A stretch of DNA of 64,000 nucleotides from assembly GCF_009834785.1 (NCBI RefSeq), contig NZ_WUYX01000013.1, forward strand, positions 33,810-97,809. The letters are read 5' to 3'. Each line of letters opens with the position of its first letter. Position 1 is the first letter of the stretch. Positions 9,872 to 19,604 of the stretch are shown in pieces. Both the position numbers and the translations under genes were made by a program. Source of the DNA: Natronorubrum halalkaliphilum (GTDB taxonomy: Archaea; Halobacteriota; Halobacteria; Halobacteriales; Natrialbaceae). The notes beneath the pieces are model-generated. The model was not told the DNA's origin and did not search any database. It saw only the letters and a list, made by a program, of their open reading frames with translations.

Positions 9872-10585
9872 CTACCAGTCGGAGAGCACGATCCGGTGTG
9901 CGGCCGCGTCCTCGAGTCGATCCCGGCCGCGCCAGGAGAGGTCGAACGCCCACGGTTCGTCGGCGGGGACGTCGGTTGCGTTAGTGCGGCCGCTTCCGAT
10001 GACGACGCAGTCCTCGTCGTAGATGATCCCGATCGCCTCGATGTACGGGAGTTCCGCCCCGATTTCGTTCGCCGCCAGCCCCTCGATCTCGACGCGTCGC
10101 TCGCCGACCGCCATCTCGCTGTCCTCGAGTACGACTCCGTCGGGGGCCGTCGGCGCCTCGTCGTCGACGCTGATCGCAAGGTCGTAGTCGGCCACTTCGT
10201 CGGGATCGGGAAGATGATAGACGCGAGCCTGCCACGTTTCGCCCGCGCCGAGGGTCCGGAGCCACTCGAACGTCTCGTACAGGGACAGCCCGTTCTCGTC
10301 GTACCACTCCACCTCGAGGTCGATCCGGCCCGACGGGGCGTCGCCGACGTTTTCGACCGTAACGTCGACGAAGACGTCCGGCGCAGGGCCGTTTTCGTCG
10401 ATCACCAGCTCGTGGTCGCGGACGTCGATGTCGGGGTCGCCGTCCTCGAGAGCGGCCGCCTCGTCCGAGGGCGGACACGCTGGGTCGTCGTCCGCGTCGT
10501 CCTGACGCTCACGTCCGGCTCCCACCCATGAACCCGTGGCGGTTGCCAGCCACGCACTGGCGATCAGGTACTGTCGCCGAAGCAT
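9872..10585 (-). CDS. Exported protein with an FxLYD/Ig-like domain
   Basis: This 237-residue protein has a hydrophobic N-terminal signal (LRRQYLIASAWLATATGSWVG). An acidic linker follows, then two beta-rich segments. The first (VFVDVTVENVGDAPSGRI, then WYDENGLSL) resembles the FxLYD/CARDB class of secreted Ig-like domains. No catalytic motif is visible. The ATG at 10585 is chosen because it places the signal peptide at the N-terminus; an in-frame ATG lies at 10606. The protein probably sits outside the membrane; its partner is unknown. Confidence 0.75.
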   Translation of the reverse strand: MLRRQYLIASAWLATATGSWVGAGRERQDDADDDPACPPSDEAAALEDGDPDIDVRDHELVIDENGPAPDVFVDVTVENVGDAPSGRIDLEVEWYDENGLSLYETFEWLRTLGAGETWQARVYHLPDPDEVADYDLAISVDDEAPTAPDGVVLEDSEMAVGERRVEIEGLAANEIGAELPYIEAIGIIYDEDCVVIGSGRTNATDVPADEPWAFDLSWRGRDRLEDAAAHRIVLSDW

Positions 10586-11459
10586 GTTACCACCCACCAC
10601 ATCCATCCCCTTATGGCTAACACGGACGTGCCGACCTTGGGAGCCAAAAATGGGTATTGGAAGCGGCCCACGACCATCGGCGCCTGAATCCCCCGGTGTG
10701 AGCGACGACGGACCTGCCTCAGGTGGAAAACCGCACACCGGTCACTGAAGGCAGGCCAGTCGAATGTGTGTCACTCTCACGCAAAGGAGTTGCCCAGTCG
10801 TATGCATGGTGACTGTACGGAACTCGTGAACCTGATCGAACAGAAAACCCGACAGTTCAGTCCAACAATCTTTGGCCGCAGCCTCTTTTACGATGCCGTG
10901 TGAGCTACTACCACGCTCGCGGGAACGTTGTCTGGTGTGCGGCGACCCCGCGGGCGCATCCTCACCCCCACGTTTTCGGAACCGCTCCGGCCTCGAGCGA
11001 TAGCCGAACCGATCACGGGCGGATACGCGGTTCGCGGACCGAACCCTGTTTCGGGGCCGACGCACGGTATCCGAAGACCGGCACCGAACCGGCGACGGTC
11101 CAACGGCCAATACGCTTAATCGACTGGAATGTAATGGTGGAGTCGCGGAAACACCAGTGAAACCAATGGTGATATCCGCCAGCCAGAGACGTTCGAAACT
11201 GCTCCGTCACTGACCGCGGTCGTTCCAACGTCGACCGAGTAGGCGCGCAGTCTCCGATCGCTCTTCCACTGACACACCACCGGAAGGGGGTTCGACGTCG
11301 GCTGTCGGCCGGCGTTTTTTGAGTACTACCTTTCAACAGCGAGAGAGTGCCGCCGTTCACGGCGTTGACGAGACGCTTCGCGGCTCGTTCGCACACCAGA
11401 ACGCGCCGCGTTCTGGGGACGGGCGTGAATCGCGTACGCTCCGGTGGGAACCCGTCGTG
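10586..11459. other. Long intergenic region left of the IS element
   Basis: 874 bases have no convincing gene. Several frames are open on both strands but have Arg/Ser-rich shadow-like composition. At 11353-11366 lies a short palindrome of the type CGCCGTTCACGGCG, resembling the hairpin core at the right end of the adjacent IS element. The left boundary of that element, or a remnant of a relative, may therefore lie near 11330-11400. Confidence 0.45.
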
Positions 11460-11603
11460 TTACTGCTGGTCCTGAGTCTCCAACGCTTCCAGGCCTGCTT
11501 CTAATACCTCTGTATAGGCTTCTGAAAGCCCCAAGTCGTTCGCTTCTGCATAGTCTTTGACTCGGCCACCGAGCGTGTGTGAAATATCGATGTTGGGTCG
11601 CAT
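11460..11603 (-). CDS. 47-aa ribbon-helix-helix-like protein, divergent to tnpB
   Basis: This short gene reads MRPNIDISHTLGGR, then VKDYAEANDLGLSEAYTE, then VLEAGLEALE, ending DQQ. A short N-terminal strand followed by two helices matches the ribbon-helix-helix (CopG/Arc) layout of small DNA-binding repressors. It is divergent from tnpB with 42 bp between starts, and a minus-strand TATA element (11629-11636) is positioned for a leaderless transcript. It may repress tnpB or itself; this is inferred from position and fold pattern only. Confidence 0.7.
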   Translation of the reverse strand: MRPNIDISHTLGGRVKDYAEANDLGLSEAYTEVLEAGLEALETQDQQ

Positions 11604-11611
11604 GACGAAAG

Positions 11612-11636
11612 GACTTTAAGACTAAAAGTATAATAA
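11612..11636. promoter_or_regulatory. Divergent promoters between tnpB and the small RHH-like gene
   Basis: On the minus strand TTATTATA (11629-11636) lies ~27 nt before the ATG at 11603. On the plus strand TTTAAG (11614-11619) lies ~28 nt before the GTG of tnpB. The two core promoters interleave, so a regulator bound here would affect both genes. Confidence 0.5.
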
Positions 11637-11645
11637 TCTGTTGTC

Positions 11646-12983
11646 GTGAAGCGTACCAACACGTTCGCCGTGCGGCCCCTCTCCGAAGATGGAGAGCAAC
11701 TGCTACGGGACTTGTTGGACGCTTCCGCCGCTCTCTGGAACGAAGTCAACTACGAACGCCTCATGCGGTACAACGACGAGGATAGCTACGAAGACGAAGG
11801 CGTATGGGACGCCGATACAGGCAGTCTCGAAGGCAAGTACAAAGGCGTTCTCGGCGCGTCTACCGCCCAGCAGGTGATACGGAAGAACTCCGAAGCGTGG
11901 CGCGGGTTCTTCGATACGAAGAACAAGTATCACGACGAGTCGAATACGTCGGTCACTGAACACCCAGAACCGCCGGGATTCTGGGGCAACAAAGACGACG
12001 GACGCAAACTCCATACCGTCATCCGCAACACGTCGTACACCGTCGAATGGGGCGACCGCTCCCGGCTCGAAATACTGGTCGGAAGCGAACTGAAAGACCG
12101 ATACGACCACACCGGGCGTCTCCGGCTGGAAATCGCTGGCGACCCGAACTGGCCCAACTACGAGAAACAGGGCCGACTTGACCTGTGGTACGACAAGACA
12201 GACAGCACCTTCCGAGCTTCGCAACCCGTGACTGTCACTGATGCACGGGACACTCCACTGGCCGATGAAACGGCCACTTTGGACATTGGTGCCAACAATC
12301 TCGTCGCCTGTACCACGACGACCGGCGAGCAATATCTGTACGAGGGCCGTGAGTTGTTCCAGCGGTTCCGCGAGATGACACGAGAAATCGCCCGGTTACA
12401 GTCGAAACTCGAAGAAGGTCGATACAGTAGCGAGCGTATCCGGCGGCTGTACCAGAAACGGACTCGTCGCCGCGACCACGCACAAGAAGCACTGTGTCGT
12501 GACCTGCTGGAACGACTGTACGCCGAAGGGGTGGACACGGTGTATATCGGCGGCTTGACCGATGTGCTTGACACGCACTGGTCGGTCGAGACGAACGCCA
12601 AGACCCACAACTTCTGGGCGTTCCGGCAGTTCACCGAGCGACTGGCGTGTACCGCCGAGGAATACGGTATCTCCGTAGAAGTGCGGTCAGAGGCGTGGAC
12701 CAGTCAGGAGTGTCCGCTGTGTGGCGGCACAGACCGAACGACACGGCATCAGGATACGCTGACCTGTCCGTGTGGATTCGAGGGGCACGCCGACCTCACA
12801 GCGTCGGGGACGTTCCTAGAGCGGCAAACAAACGAGACGGTTTGGTCGATGGCACGGCCCGTGCGGTTCGAGTGGGACGACCATGAATGGTCGGAGTCAC
12901 CACGCTCTCACCGTCCCAAAGAACAGCGCACAGACCCGAGTACCGTCCACCGTGACGGGAATGTTGCCTCCGGAGAATCTTAG
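11646..12983 (+). CDS. tnpB: TnpB, RNA-guided nuclease family of IS200/IS605 elements
   Basis: This 445-residue protein starts with GTG; its N-terminus ([18 protein letters not shown]) fits the family. The RuvC-like domain carries Asp213 ([10 protein letters not shown]) and Asp383 (GHADLTAS). The zinc ribbon uses Cys356, Cys359, Cys374 and Cys376. TnpB proteins use an RNA from the element's 3' end to cut target DNA. At the RuvC-II position, where most TnpBs have Glu in an E-[DN]-L motif, this protein reads IGGL (301-304), so the expected acidic residue is missing. Length is normal and no frameshift is seen. It may be a reduced-activity or DNA-binding-only protein, or use another acidic residue. 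Confidence 0.9.
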   Translation: MKRTNTFAVRPLSEDGEQLLRDLLDASAALWNEVNYERLMRYNDEDSYEDEGVWDADTGSLEGKYKGVLGASTAQQVIRKNSEAWRGFFDTKNKYHDESNTSVTEHPEPPGFWGNKDDGRKLHTVIRNTSYTVEWGDRSRLEILVGSELKDRYDHTGRLRLEIAGDPNWPNYEKQGRLDLWYDKTDSTFRASQPVTVTDARDTPLADETATLDIGANNLVACTTTTGEQYLYEGRELFQRFREMTREIARLQSKLEEGRYSSERIRRLYQKRTRRRDHAQEALCRDLLERLYAEGVDTVYIGGLTDVLDTHWSVETNAKTHNFWAFRQFTERLACTAEEYGISVEVRSEAWTSQECPLCGGTDRTTRHQDTLTCPCGFEGHADLTASGTFLERQTNETVWSMARPVRFEWDDHEWSESPRSHRPKEQRTDPSTVHRDGNVASGES

Positions 12984-13038
12984 ACTGGCTGAGACTCCCA
13001 CGGAGGAAACCTCGGCGTTCACGTCGGGGAGGATGTCA
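12900..13038 (+). ncRNA. Probable omega/reRNA scaffold at the tnpB 3' end
   Basis: TnpB guide RNAs are processed from the tnpB 3' end through the element's right end. Here a hairpin (CCTC at 13010-13013 pairing with GAGG at 13029-13032, inner CGGCG/CGTCG with a G-U pair and TTCA loop) sits just before the GGATGTCA terminus. Guide sequence would begin about 13037-13040. The 5' boundary is arbitrary. Confidence 0.45.
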
Positions 13039-13164
13039 TCCCACTCGAGTAACGTGACTCGAGGTGACCAAGTAACGTGACGCAAAAGCAATCAATTTTC
13101 CGGTTACTGTCAGTCCACTATCGCTCCGAACCCACGTTGAACGCAGACGGTCGATCCAAACCCC

Positions 13165-15036
13165 TCAATTCGACCCGTCGCTCACAAAAACCTCGAATCG
13201 AGCCCCGCCGTCGGTCCCGTCCGTAACGTGTACGTCCCAGCCGTGGGCCTCGAGGATCCGCCGGACGATGGCGAGCCCGAACCCGGAGCCGTCGGCGTCG
13301 GTGTATCCCGACTCGAACACGTCTTCGCGGCGATCTTCGGGGATTCCCGCGCCGTCGTCTTCGACGTAGAAGCCGCCGTCGAAATCGCCGACGCGGACGG
13401 TGACGTCGGAGCCGCCGTGGTCGATCGCGTTCTGAAACAGATTCTCGAAGACGTGCCGAAGTCGGCCGGGATCGGCGCGGATCTCCGTCGTCGTGGAAAC
13501 CTCGAGCGTGGCCGACGCGGTCGCCACGTTCTGCCAACAGTCCCCCGCGATGTCGTCGAGTGCCACCGACTGCATCTCGGCGACGACCCGTCCGCTCCGG
13601 GCCAGCGTCAGCGTATCCTCCAGGATCGCCTCCATTCGAGAGAGCGTCGCCGCGGCTTCGTCCAGTTCCGATGAGTCGTACTCCTCGCGGGCGAGTTCGA
13701 GATAGCCGTCGACCACGTTCAACGGATTCCGCAGGTCGTGAGAGATGATCCGGGTGAACTCCTCGAGGCGCTCGTTCTGGTGGCGCAACTGCTGTTCGCG
13801 CTCGAGGCGATCGAGCGCACTCGCCGTGTGACTGACCAGCAGCTCCGCCAGATCGAGATCGGTGTCGTCGAAGGCGTTCGGATCCTCGGAGACCGCCTGA
13901 AAGACGCCGTGGCTGCCGATGGGAATACTGAGCGCCGATCGGTACGGCCCCTTGGGGTTCGCTTCGGGATGCGTGTCGATATCGTCGATCAGGAGCGACT
14001 CGCCGGTCCGATACGTCTTCCCGGCGATCCCCTCCTCGACCGGCATCGCGATCGTGTACATCTCCGGCAGGTCCTCGGAGATGGCCGCCTTCGAGAGGTA
14101 GCCCTCCTCTTCGATATCGATCACGCTGAGGTCGAACTGCAGGATCGCTTGGCTGGCCTCGATGCTCCGTTCGCAGATCCCCTCGACCGTGTCGTAGGTG
14201 CCGAGATCGACCGCGACATCGTTGAGCGCCGTCAGGGCTCGTTCGTGTTCCTTGCGCTCCGTGATGTCGGTCATTGTGCCGACGATCCTGGGCTCTGGGT
14301 TCCCGTAGACGGCGATCCCGCGCAACTGACAGGTGACGAACGAATCGTCGGCACAGCGCCAGCGAACCGTTCCGGAGAATCGACCGCGATCGTCCTCAAG
14401 GTCGTCGAACGCCCATTCCTCTCGCGCTTTCACCGCCGCGTACGCCTCGCGAAGACCCGCTCGTTCGTCGGGATGGACGCGTTCGAACCACCAGTCCAGA
14501 TCGGTCGTGTCGACCGTGTAACCGAACTGCTCGAATCCGGACCGAAGCGTCAGCGTTTCGCTCGAGACGCCGAGCCTGAAAAACGCGTCCGAAGCGGCAC
14601 TCGTCGCGAGTTCGCACTCGCGGGCACACCGTTCGGCCCGGCGCTTTTCCACGGCGGTTTCGATACGGTTCGCGAGGACCGTGTAGTAGTCGCTGCCGTG
14701 ATCTTTCTGCAGGTAGTCGGTCGCGCCGGCCCGGATCGCCTCGGATGCGAGCGCCTCCTCTCCCGTGCCGGTGACGAGAATGAACGGCAGGTTCGGACGC
14801 GCCTCCCGAACGATATCGAGGAGCTCCAGCCCGTTCGTGCCGGGCATATCGTAATCGCTGATGAGACAGTCGATCTCCGCGTCGCGAACTATCGCGACCG
14901 CCTCGCACGGATCGGTCGTCGATCGGATCGAGAACCGGTCGTCGACTCGAGCGAGAAACGTCGTCGCGAGATCGAGAAACGCCGAATCGTCGTCGACGAG
15001 TAACAGAGAGATACATTCATCCGTGCTGTCATTCAT
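13165..15036 (-). CDS. Hybrid sensor histidine kinase: REC-PAS-GAF-HisKA-HATPase
   Basis: This is a 623-residue soluble signalling protein. The receiver domain (~10-125) has acidic pocket VDDD and phospho-acceptor Asp61 (SDYDMPG). A PAS domain (~140-260) ends in the typical TDITERK. A GAF domain (~275-415) follows, then HisKA with His433 (ISHDLRNPL), N-box NLFQNAIDHG, and G-boxes VEDDGAGIP and GSGFGLAIV. No membrane segments are present, so it senses an intracellular signal. The start at 15036 (MNDSTDEC) is preferred over the ATG at 15051 because it gives the usual length before the receiver. No dedicated output regulator is adjacent. Confidence 0.92.
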   Translation of the reverse strand: MNDSTDECISLLLVDDDSAFLDLATTFLARVDDRFSIRSTTDPCEAVAIVRDAEIDCLISDYDMPGTNGLELLDIVREARPNLPFILVTGTGEEALASEAIRAGATDYLQKDHGSDYYTVLANRIETAVEKRRAERCARECELATSAASDAFFRLGVSSETLTLRSGFEQFGYTVDTTDLDWWFERVHPDERAGLREAYAAVKAREEWAFDDLEDDRGRFSGTVRWRCADDSFVTCQLRGIAVYGNPEPRIVGTMTDITERKEHERALTALNDVAVDLGTYDTVEGICERSIEASQAILQFDLSVIDIEEEGYLSKAAISEDLPEMYTIAMPVEEGIAGKTYRTGESLLIDDIDTHPEANPKGPYRSALSIPIGSHGVFQAVSEDPNAFDDTDLDLAELLVSHTASALDRLEREQQLRHQNERLEEFTRIISHDLRNPLNVVDGYLELAREEYDSSELDEAAATLSRMEAILEDTLTLARSGRVVAEMQSVALDDIAGDCWQNVATASATLEVSTTTEIRADPGRLRHVFENLFQNAIDHGGSDVTVRVGDFDGGFYVEDDGAGIPEDRREDVFESGYTDADGSGFGLAIVRRILEAHGWDVHVTDGTDGGARFEVFVSDGSN

Positions 15037-15143
15037 GCGTGGTACCACCATGAACTGTTATTTAGGCGTATTGGCCGAGTACCGACCGTCTCTGGACGTC
15101 GCTCTCGCCGCGGAAACAGCGGGAACAGCGGAAACGATCCGTC

Positions 15144-15428
15144 TCACTCGTGGTCGAAGTCGACGTACTGGTCTTCCCACTCCCGCCGCGCTTCGATCTC
15201 TCGTCGGCCGCGTCGCGTGATCGAATACACGTTGGTCCGTCGGTCTTTGGTCCCCTTCTCGACGAGTCCCTTGTCGACGACGTCGTCCAGGTTCGGATAG
15301 AGGCGCCCGTGGTGAATCTCCTTCTCGTAGTAGTCCTCGAGTTCGTCCTTGATCGCGAGTCCGTGCGGTTCGTCTTGCCCGGCGATCACGTACAGGAGAT
15401 CGCGCTGGAATCCCGTGAGATCGTACAT
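15144..15428 (-). CDS. PadR-family transcriptional regulator
   Basis: This 94-residue winged-helix protein opens LTGFQRDLLYVIAG and has the PadR signature HGLAIKDEL, then HHGRLYPNLDDVVDKGLV and a wing with RRTNVYSITRRG. It resembles the short haloarchaeal PadR proteins related to the oxidative-stress regulator RosR. Orthology is not established. A strong TATA box (15451-15460) sits ~27 nt before the ATG, giving a leaderless mRNA. It is monocistronic. Confidence 0.88.
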   Translation of the reverse strand: MYDLTGFQRDLLYVIAGQDEPHGLAIKDELEDYYEKEIHHGRLYPNLDDVVDKGLVEKGTKDRRTNVYSITRRGRREIEARREWEDQYVDFDHE

Positions 15429-15450
15429 CGTGTCTGGATGCTCGAACCAG

Positions 15451-15460
15451 ATATATAAAA
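15451..15460 (-). promoter_or_regulatory. TATA box of the PadR gene
   Basis: TTTTATATAT on the minus strand is centred 27 nt before the start codon at 15428. Confidence 0.65.
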
Positions 15461-15790
15461 TCCCATCTATGTTTTAGCGAGTGACAGTCGGTTTCGGGTG
15501 AGTGTGCTGTCAGGATCGGGATCCGTTCGAACGGGAGCTGTAACTCCTCCCGCGAGCGGCCCACACCTGCCTCAGCCGTCCGCTGCGAGACGACCGTCTC
15601 GCTCGAACGGCCCGAATGGGAGCCGTCCTCGAGACCGACTCTCCGCCAGCAGGTTCCTACGGGACGCCGTTCTGATCGGAACCTGACACCGTACCCTACT
15701 GCTGGCCGACATCGACGTCCCGCCGACTCGACCCCAGGGCGTACGCTCCACCCCGATACATTTGTAACGGGCCGGTGTAGGTCGCCGGGT

Positions 15791-16552
15791 ATGACCGACG
15801 ATACGTCCGCGGTGACATTTCACCGCTCGACGGAGATCGAGGCGGAGGCACCGACGCTGATCGAAGGGCTGCCGGGCCACGGGCTGGTCGCCTCGATCGC
15901 CGTCGATCAGATCACCGACCAGTTGGGCCTCGAGCAGTACGGATCGCTACGGTCCGAGCGCTTTCCGCCCGTGACGTCGTTCGCGGACGGTCTGGTCCAG
16001 GATACGGTCCGCGTCTACGGAGGTACCGAGCCCGACGTGTTGACCCTCCAGAGCGACGTTCCGATTCCGGAGGACGCCTTCACCGAACTGGGCCAGTGCG
16101 TCCTCGCGGAGCTGGTCGCGGACTTCGGCCGCGCGATCTTTCTCGCCGGCGCGCCCGCTCAGTCCGAAGAGCAACAGGGCGAGGTGGTCGGCGTGGCGAC
16201 GACCGAGGACCTGAAGACGCAACTCGAGGACGCCGGCATCGAACTCGCGGAGGGAACCGGTGCCGTCGGCGGCGTGACCGGCGCGCTCGTGACAGCGTGC
16301 TATCAGGCGGACGTACCCGTCGCACTCCTGCTCGTCCGAGCGAACCCGCGCCTCCCGGATCCGGCCGCGGCACGGTCGGTGATCGAGAACGCGCTCGAGC
16401 CGCTCGTCGAGTTCGAGATCGACACCGAGGAACTCCGCGAGCAAGCGGCGGAGATCCAGACGCAAAAACAGCAGGTCGCACAGCAGTTACAGCAAGCTCA
16501 GGACCAGGACCAGCAGGAAGAGCCCATGCAGGCGCGGAACATGTTCCGGTAG
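15791..16552 (+). CDS. PAC2-family protein (proteasome assembly chaperone-like)
   Basis: This 253-residue protein matches the archaeal PAC2/DUF75 family: early EGLPGHGLVASIAVDQI, then the family's alternating beta strands with EGTGAVGGVTGALV. It ends in a Gln-rich coiled-coil-like tail (~215-245). Eukaryotic relatives help assemble the 20S proteasome; archaeal members are annotated by similarity and their role is unproven. It stands alone between a PadR regulator and an MFS carrier. Confidence 0.85.
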   Translation: MTDDTSAVTFHRSTEIEAEAPTLIEGLPGHGLVASIAVDQITDQLGLEQYGSLRSERFPPVTSFADGLVQDTVRVYGGTEPDVLTLQSDVPIPEDAFTELGQCVLAELVADFGRAIFLAGAPAQSEEQQGEVVGVATTEDLKTQLEDAGIELAEGTGAVGGVTGALVTACYQADVPVALLLVRANPRLPDPAAARSVIENALEPLVEFEIDTEELREQAAEIQTQKQQVAQQLQQAQDQDQQEEPMQARNMFR

Positions 16553-16672
16553 TCTTCGCCTCACGCCCTCTCGAGTCACCCACCTCACGCCCCTCCAGGC
16601 TCCCTCGACCGCTCGGATCAAGGCGAAACGATTTCCTCGAGCCGAACGCCTCCTTCGAACACGAAACTGCTG

Positions 16673-17875
16673 ATGGACCGGTTACTGCGGGTGCGTCGAG
16701 AGGTGAGCGGCCTGTGGGCGGGCGGCACCGGAAAGACGCTGATCGCGATCGCGCTCGGCTGGGGGTTGCTCAACGGGACTCGCATGATCTACCCCGTGTT
16801 GCTCCCCTACTTCAGCGAGGATTTCGGGCTCACGCTCACCACCGCCGGGCTGCTCGTGACCATCATCTGGCTCGGCTACGCCGTCGGGCAGGTCCCCGGC
16901 GGGGTGCTCGCGGATCGACATGGCGAGCGAAAGGTGCTGACCGCGAGCGTCACCCTCGTCGTCGTCGGCGTGGGCTGTGTCCTCCTCGCGCCGACGGCAG
17001 TCGTCCTGTTCGCGGCGACCGCGCTCGTCGGGCTGGGGCTCTCGCAGTATCCGATCGCCCGAATCACGGCCCTGTCGGATCTCTATCCCGATCGGATCGG
17101 ACGCGCCTTAGGCGTCACCATGGCGTCGGGCGATATCGGGCAGACGATCCTCCCGCCGGTCGCGAGCGCCCTCGCAGTGGCGGTCGCCTGGCAGCTCGGA
17201 CTGGGGTTCGTGCTGCCGCTGCTCTGTGTCACCGCGATCGTCATCTGGCTGGTCTTGCCGAGACACGAACCGGCCGACAGCGCCGTCGACACGCTTTCGG
17301 TCGAGAGCATCAGGTACGTACTCGGCGAACTCCGCACGCCGGCCATGGGCACGATGGCCGTCATTCTCTTCCTGTTTATCTTCGTCTGGCAGACGTTTTC
17401 GGCGTTCTACCCGACGTACCTGGTCAACGTGAAGGGGTTCTCGACGACGACGGCGGGCGGCCTGTTCGGGCTGTTCTTCGCCGTCGGCGTCGTCGCCAAG
17501 CCGCTGGCCGGAGCGGCCTACGACAGGATCGGCCTCCGCGGCTCGTTGCCGCTCGTCCTCGCCGGCTCGATCGTCGGACTCGCCGCGCTTCCGTTCGCCG
17601 AGGGGTTCTGGCCGATCGTCGGGATCACCGTCCTCATCAGTACGATGCTGGGCTCGGGAGCGATCACGCAGTCGTACCTCGCCGATACGATCCCGCCGGA
17701 TATTCAGGGCACCGGGTTGGGCGTGATCCGCTCGAGCGCCGCGATACTGGGGGCCGGGGGCCCGGTTTTCTTCGGCGCGGTCGCCGAGCGCGGCTACTTC
17801 GACGAAGGGTACCTGCTGCTGGCGGTCCTCGTCGGGGTCGTGACGCTCCTTACGCTTCGGATGCCGCGGGCCTAG
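16673..17875 (+). CDS. Major facilitator superfamily transporter
   Basis: This 400-residue protein has twelve predicted membrane spans. The MFS loop 2-3 motif is present as GGVLADRHGERKV (~75-90), with a pseudo-repeat AGAAYDRIGLRGS in the second half. The substrate cannot be read from the sequence. The N-terminal GGTGKT string is at the start of the first span and is not a nucleotide-binding loop. No co-transcribed gene suggests a substrate. Confidence 0.88.
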   Translation: MDRLLRVRREVSGLWAGGTGKTLIAIALGWGLLNGTRMIYPVLLPYFSEDFGLTLTTAGLLVTIIWLGYAVGQVPGGVLADRHGERKVLTASVTLVVVGVGCVLLAPTAVVLFAATALVGLGLSQYPIARITALSDLYPDRIGRALGVTMASGDIGQTILPPVASALAVAVAWQLGLGFVLPLLCVTAIVIWLVLPRHEPADSAVDTLSVESIRYVLGELRTPAMGTMAVILFLFIFVWQTFSAFYPTYLVNVKGFSTTTAGGLFGLFFAVGVVAKPLAGAAYDRIGLRGSLPLVLAGSIVGLAALPFAEGFWPIVGITVLISTMLGSGAITQSYLADTIPPDIQGTGLGVIRSSAAILGAGGPVFFGAVAERGYFDEGYLLLAVLVGVVTLLTLRMPRA

Positions 17876-18044
17876 AGCTTTCGTCGCCGGCTCGAGTTCC
17901 GAGTCTCTGACCTCGACTCTCGAGTTCCGGCCCCGATCGCTCGTCTCCGGTCTCAAATCTCGAACCCTGCGTCTCGAGTCCCCAAAACAGCGTCTCGCTG
18001 CCACACAACGGTCGTCCGTCACAGCCGGCCACAAACGGCGCTGG
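17876..18044. other. Degenerate repeat between convergent genes
   Basis: This convergent spacer consists largely of imperfect repeats of TCTCGAGTTCCG-like and CTCGTCTCCGG-like units (17878-17985). No coding potential is visible; it may hold termination signals for both genes. Confidence 0.4.
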
Positions 18045-19604
18045 TTACGAAGACGGCGGGGACGTAGTCCACGCTCGAAACTCGCCGACGTCCCCGTCGG
18101 TGTCGTCGTCGGGGTCTCCAGTGGCCGTTCGAGTTCCGACGCCGTCGAACGCGACGCCGCCGTAGGCGACGCTACTGTCGGGGCCCGCGTAAATGCCGAC
18201 GGTGCCACAATCGGCCGCTCGGGCGGTCGTCAGCGTCACGTCGACGTTCTCCCGGAAGCGAAACGCCTGATTGTCCGCGCCGCTCGCCGTCACGTTGCTC
18301 ATTTTCAAGTCATCCATGTCGTCGAAGAGGATCGCGTTCGTAAACGCCCCGTCGACGCTTAGGTTGGAGAGTTCGGCGCCGTCGAAGCCGCTCGCGTACA
18401 GCCCCGATCCGGCAGCCAGCCCCTCGTCGTCGGTCCTGATCGTGACGTTGCTGATCGTCAACTCCCGTCGACCGCTCTCGATATGCCCCAGCGAAATTCC
18501 CCGCGCGTTGTCGATACACGAGACGCCGTCGACGGTCAGGTCCTCGAGCAGCCCGCCGGTATCGGCCCTGATAGCCGAATCCCGACAGCCGGTGATGTAC
18601 CCGTCTTCGATCGTGATCGACTCGTTCCCGTCGCGGTGGATGTGGACGCCGTACTCCGCGCCGTTCTCCGGATCGATCTCGAAGTTCGTGAGAGTGCAGT
18701 TTCTGGTTGGAGTGCCGTCGTCTTCGACGCGTGCGTACCTGTCTCCGTCCTGTATCCCGTTCGCTTCCGTACCCTCGTTCTGATTGTCGAGCTGAAACGG
18801 CGCGTCTATCTCGTGCTCCCCGCCGCGGGTCGCCCAGTAACCGTCCACGACGACGTTTTTCGACGACACGATATCGATGTGATGGTAGTAAATCCGGTCG
18901 CCGTAGATGTTCTCCAGTCGGACGTTCGCCGCGTGGGCGGGCAGAACGCCGTTCGCCTCCGGCGCGTCGATTCGGACGTTCCGAATGCCCCAGTTCGACG
19001 CGCCGTCGTACCCCGTCTCGTCGTAGCCCCGGTTGGAGAACAGCGCCCGTCCTTCGTCGCCGTCGGGGCGTGGCCCTTCGAAAACGGTCGAGCGGCCGGC
19101 GCCCAGCAACAGCGTATCGTCGCCGATCAGCGGCGTGCGCTCGAGGAGATATCGCCCCGGCGGGAAGTACACGACGCCGCCGCCCGCTTCGTCGACCGTC
19201 TCGAGGAGGTCGTGTACGTCCCCTCCGACCTCGGTGGTACCGTCGCCGTCGATTCCGTGAGCCTCGACGTTCCACACGGGAGTCTCCGCGGTTCGTCCGT
19301 GGACGACGTCGAGGACATCTCCGACCCCCGATTCGAAAGCCACCGTCTCGTACTTCCTGGTGGCACGGACCCATTCGGAGCCGTTCCCGTCGAAGACGCG
19401 GCCGGTGTCCGTCGCGATGAAGATCGCGTCCGCGTACGGTTCGTACTCGCCTTTGTTCGCTTCGCGATCTCGAGCGACGAGTTTCGCCTCGAGTTTCGCG
19501 GTCATGTCGTCGTTCATTACGTCTTCGCCCCAGTTCCCCTCGTAGGAACCGGGGACGGGACGTGGCAGGTCGTGGTTCTGGGTCGGGTTCTTGTCCTCAG
19601 ACAT
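18045..19604 (-). CDS. Right-handed parallel beta-helix (pectate-lyase-like) protein
   Basis: This is a 519-residue protein. Residues ~1-95 form an N-terminal segment ([19 protein letters not shown], then [18 protein letters not shown]) of the kind seen in virus-tail or adhesin proteins. From ~110 the pectate-lyase-superfamily start is clear ([19 protein letters not shown], then PGRYLL), followed by many beta-helix rungs to ~490. There is no signal peptide. The ATG overlaps the end of the upstream CFI-box gene by 8 nt, so the two form one operon. It probably binds or cleaves an acidic polysaccharide; no catalytic set could be assigned. Confidence 0.82.
   Translation of the reverse strand: MSEDKNPTQNHDLPRPVPGSYEGNWGEDVMNDDMTAKLEAKLVARDREANKGEYEPYADAIFIATDTGRVFDGNGSEWVRATRKYETVAFESGVGDVLDVVHGRTAETPVWNVEAHGIDGDGTTEVGGDVHDLLETVDEAGGGVVYFPPGRYLLERTPLIGDDTLLLGAGRSTVFEGPRPDGDEGRALFSNRGYDETGYDGASNWGIRNVRIDAPEANGVLPAHAANVRLENIYGDRIYYHHIDIVSSKNVVVDGYWATRGGEHEIDAPFQLDNQNEGTEANGIQDGDRYARVEDDGTPTRNCTLTNFEIDPENGAEYGVHIHRDGNESITIEDGYITGCRDSAIRADTGGLLEDLTVDGVSCIDNARGISLGHIESGRRELTISNVTIRTDDEGLAAGSGLYASGFDGAELSNLSVDGAFTNAILFDDMDDLKMSNVTASGADNQAFRFRENVDVTLTTARAADCGTVGIYAGPDSSVAYGGVAFDGVGTRTATGDPDDDTDGDVGEFRAWTTSPPSS

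Larger units (their letters stand above)
11400..13038 (+). mobile_element. IS1341-type (IS200/IS605 superfamily) element, tnpB without tnpA
   Basis: The element contains a full-length tnpB, a small divergent gene, and a right end with the hairpin and GGATGTCA terminus that I recognise from halobacterial TnpB elements. No Y1 transposase (TnpA, HUH motif) is present, so it needs a TnpA in trans or is immobile. The right end is placed at 13032-13038; the left end is uncertain and given approximately. Flanking sequence past the right end has an 11-bp direct repeat (13048-13058 and 13071-13081). Confidence 0.7.

Noticed and set aside
10742..11396. Overlapping open frames on both strands left of the IS element
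   Set aside because: All Arg/Ser/Thr-rich with no recognisable motif, signal or promoter.
13738..15003. 421-residue open frame on the plus strand
   Set aside because: Antisense to the histidine kinase, whose domains are unmistakable.
16700..16760. Walker-A-like GGTGKT in the MFS protein
   Set aside because: It lies at the edge of the first membrane helix, without the rest of a P-loop domain.
16096..17910. 604-residue open frame on the plus strand
   Set aside because: It overlaps the PAC2 and MFS genes in another frame and is extremely Arg-rich, a typical high-GC shadow.
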